A DNA stretch of 64,000 bases from Heliocidaris erythrogramma (taxonomy: Eukaryota > Echinodermata > Echinoidea > Camarodonta > Echinometridae), in assembly GCA_025617745.1 (NCBI GenBank), contig CM046855.1, positions 43,949,313 to 44,013,312 on the forward strand, read 5' to 3'. The stretch's first letter is position 1. Each line of letters opens with the position of its first letter. Positions 61,470 through 64,000 of the stretch are shown here, one piece after another. The position numbers and the translations under genes were made by a program. Below the pieces are notes generated by a model. It was not told where the DNA came from. It did not search any database and saw nothing but the letters and a program-made list of their open reading frames with translations.

Positions 61470-61885
61470 AAAAAAACCCATAATTTATCTCTTGAAAGAG
61501 TCATACACTCTTTCAAGAGTTCCATCACAGCTGACTTGTCAAGGTCGAATAACATCATTCTCCTCGTGACAGTATTTACAATTATGTACATGCAATTTAG
61601 AAGAAAAAAATTAAATCTAAATGAATCATACGTTTTTAATATCATTCCCTTTCCAAGAGGTAAATTATTTGAATTTTAAAAAACCCCATAATTTATCTCT
61701 TGAAAGAGTCATACACTCTTTCAAGAGTTCCATCACAGCTGACTTGTCAAGGTCGAATAATATCATTCTCCTCGTGACAGTATTTACAATTATGTACATG
61801 CAATTTAGAAGAAAAAAATTAAATCTAAATGAATCATACGTTTTTAATATCATTCCCTTTCCAAGAGGTAAATTATTTGAATTTA
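61470..61885. repeat. 208-bp direct tandem duplication with internal hairpin
   Basis: 61470-61677 and 61678-61885 are almost identical. Each carries CTCTTGAAAGAGT-CATAC-ACTCTTTCAAGAG, a perfect 13-bp stem. The - strand frame in both encodes RRM(M/I)LFDLDKSAVMELL, which I do not recognise. Confidence 0.9.
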
Positions 61886-61889
61886 CACG

Positions 61890-62600
61890 GAGAAATACAC
61901 CCCACAAAAGAAGAATAATAATTAAAAGAAATAAATGACCATCTAATTTCCATGTTCAATACACAAACCAGTTTACTCTTGAGAAACAAAGATAATGTTG
62001 AGTCTTGTTGACAGTTCTAAGAAATATAAATTAAATGATTCATCTCCTTTATAGTTGGTACATGTATATTGCAATTGCATATTACTAGTATTATATATAT
62101 AAAAAAGGGAGGACACATACGGAGATCTAATTCTTTAGTTTTAATTTAAATAAAGTGTTGAATAGTATGGATTTTCTCTGTATAGGTCAATAATAGAATA
62201 ATAATTCAATTAGCACAAAATCATAGAACTGGTTAATTATTACTATTAATTGGTTATACATGGCGAGAAGATTTAATAAAGGAGAGGCCAAGTGGCTCTG
62301 GCAGTACTTATCTTAATATTATTAGGGGCCCTGTAATGTCACTGGGCCACATAGAAGAGGAAGACCTCCTCACAATAACGAGCTACTATACAAAAAATGG
62401 CTGCATGTGACTACAACATTTGACATGGGGAGGGGATGGGAAAGATGGTTAAGATATAATTGAAGAATTTTAAACTCCTCTTCAGTCATTCTAATGATGT
62501 AGGCATATATTAGACTGGATTCCAGGTATGATTTCAATATGAAGAAATAGATGATGATCAAAACAGGGGTCTATTGCACTGAAGAGCTGATGTAAAAACC
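61890..62600. other. stretch with no recognised feature
   Basis: AT-rich DNA with no frame, RNA fold or repeat end I could support. Confidence 0.5.
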
Positions 62601-62604
62601 TGTC

Positions 62605-63186
62605 ATCATGCTGTTAGGGTCCTTATATTGTAAAAAATTGATTATTGCAATAGTCTGTTTGTCGTTCTTTCTTCCAAGGATAAGAAGAGAATCGAGAGTG
62701 TTCAAAATCGTGCAGCCCGCTTGGTATTTCAGGTTGGCTGGAGAGTCCAGGTATCTCCTTTATTTAAAGAACTACACTGGCTTCCTTTTTCTCAGCGTGT
62801 TCAGTTCAAGCTCTGCTTGTTTGTGCACAAATTACTCAATAATACTGCCCCTTGTTACCTTGCTGACACAATTTCGTTATACTTACCCGCTCGTAATCTC
62901 CGTTCAAAAACTGATATCACTAGACTTGTAATTCCCAGATCAACTCTTTCATTTGCTGAAAAACGATTTAGTGTAACTGCTTCTAGGGTTTGGAATAATA
63001 TCCCACTCTCAATACGAGTAATAGAAAACCAGCTAACTTTTAAATCCAAACTAAAAACTTATCTTTATCCATAAAGTTATTTTTTGTTCTTTTGTATGTA
63101 CATGTATATTTTATTGTGAATTGTAATAGCTATGATACTCTTTCGTGAATAGCGCGTTATAAATGACCGTTATTATTATTATTATG
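62605..63186 (+). mobile_element. 5'-truncated L2/CR1-like LINE, C-terminal RT end and 3' tail
   Basis: The translation gives IDYCNSLFVVLSS, RIESVQNRAARLVFQVGW (frame joined by eye), LHWLPFSQRVQFKLCLFVHK, FSVTASRVWNNIPLSIR and FKSKLKTYLYP then stop at 63074. This is the conserved C-terminal region downstream of the RT thumb in L2/CR1/Rex-type LINEs. The 3' UTR ends GCGCGTTATAAATGACCG and (TTA)n, a tail repeat typical of these clades. Confidence 0.85.
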
Positions 63187-63189
63187 TTA

Positions 63190-63580
63190 TTATAGTAGAA
63201 AATCCATGTCTAGTGAAAGAAAAGAGGGAAGATTTTAGAAAATAGCATCCTTTGTATTTTATAATTTAACAAGCAAGAATTAGAATTTGAAAGTGAAGAC
63301 TGAAATTTAGAGTTTCCTATTGACTCTTTAAATGAAATTAATTGTATAATAAGTGGGGATTCTTAAAAGTATGTAAAGAAGAAAAAGCTTGTCCAGTTGG
63401 ACATAATATTTTCAAGGCCATTCATTAGGCTCTAGTAGATCTTCAAGTTCCAAAGTTATTATACTCAATTGAGGGGTTCCGTCCATTGGCATAGATCCGT
63501 GCATTCCTTCTTTTCATTAAAAAAACATTTTGGGATGCTGTAAAATGCAAGTTTTATAGACAGACTTTTGAAAAAAAATC
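63190..63580. other. stretch with no recognised feature
   Basis: AT-rich DNA after the LINE tail. No feature seen. Confidence 0.5.
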
Positions 63581-63582
63581 CC

Positions 63583-63780
63583 TGGTGTGGGAGTGGGATA
63601 CCCCCTCCCACACCGCTCGGTCGCTTCGCTCAGTGGCGTATCTAGGGGGGCAGGTGGCACTTGGAGGGGGCGCAAAAAAAAACGCAAAGGAGAGAGAAGA
63701 AAACTGGGGAAATGAACAAAACATCACAATCCTTACGGATTATGCGCCCCCAAATACGCAAGGTAAATGCACTAGAAATC
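63583..63780. mobile_element. partial element with GTGGCGTATCTAGG start
   Basis: A GGTGTGGGAG...CTCCCACACC hairpin precedes CAGTGGCGTATCTAGGGGGG, and GCGCCCCCAAATACGC follows as a weak inverse. Related to the GGATCCAGGAT family. Confidence 0.4.
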
Positions 63781-63864
63781 TAGTTTTTGAAGGTTTAAAA
63801 TGCGAAATTTTTCCAAAGCTCGGTCGCTTGGCACCTTCGCATAATTATTTTCTTTCAAGATCAT

Positions 63865-64000
63865 ATATTCTTATGCGCAGTACTTTGCGAAACTTAAAAT
63901 TAAGTCCTGAAAGCAAAGTTTAATAAAAGTTCGCTCGACATTTCATACGCTTAGCTGATTATACCATGAAAAACAGGAGATATTCAGGTTTTACATGATA
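63865..64000. mobile_element. arm of a fold-back element cut by the window end
   Basis: TACTTTGCGAAACTTAAAAT, TAAGTCCTGAAAG, AAAGTTCGCTCGACATTTCA and TTAGCTGATTATACCATG match, inverted or direct, the parts at 60125-60600. Confidence 0.8.

Overview
This window is animal nuclear DNA, not bacterial. It is AT-rich, has very long introns with GT-AG junctions, and is crowded with LINE fragments, tRNA-headed SINEs, fold-back elements and microsatellites. The repeat set (elements with CCTCCGCC or TATCCCCCG hairpin ends carrying internal satellites, CR1/Jockey/L2-like LINEs, poly-C/poly-G tracts) suggests a marine invertebrate. An echinoderm, possibly a sea urchin, is my best guess; this is inference only.

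Two protein-coding genes could be assembled exon by exon, and they face each other tail to tail. (1) On the + strand, 20873-34577, lies a divergent Cys-loop (nicotinic-receptor-like) ligand-gated channel. Five exons were found (20873-21003, 24423-24467, 28631-28737, 32615-33332, 34485-34577) and all join in phase. The small second and third exons match the 45-nt and ~110-nt exons of classical nicotinic receptor genes. The signal-peptide exon was not found. (2) On the - strand, 59924 down to 39265, lies a complete ZFYVE19/ANCHR gene (abscission/NoCut checkpoint regulator). Its eleven coding exons sum to 1410 nt (469 residues plus stop). It has an N-terminal FYVE-type zinc finger, three MIM1-like helices and a C-terminal B-box-like zinc finger. 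The two genes are not functionally related as far as I can see.

Layout. 1-10 kb: degenerate minisatellites and elements with inverted ends and long C/G tracts. 10-12.3 kb: two decayed LINEs on the - strand. 12.7-15.8 kb: a TTAA-flanked MITE, short tandem repeats and a fold-back with a tRNA-like core. 16.8-19.3 kb: a LINE reverse transcriptase split by a later poly(A) retro-insertion with a 17-nt target duplication. 19.5-23.9 kb: three satellite-bearing elements of one architecture around receptor exon 20873-21003. 24.4-34.6 kb: receptor exons among nested MITEs, a 7SL-like SINE, a tRNA-SINE palindrome and a THAP-domain fragment. 34.8-39.2 kb: intergenic MITEs. 39.3-59.9 kb: ANCHR, whose 9.8-kb first intron holds a complex of direct and inverted duplications (51.7-59.7 kb). 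60-64 kb: a fold-back element abutting ANCHR exon 1, a SINE and a LINE sharing the same 3' tail, and a tandem duplication.

The most interesting items are a repeat whose head resembles the 7SL RNA Alu domain, the unusually hydrophobic pore and enlarged Cys loop of the receptor, tandem AGGTCA arrays in the receptor intron, a duplicated exon end in the receptor, and a transposon forming nearly the whole upstream region of ANCHR.
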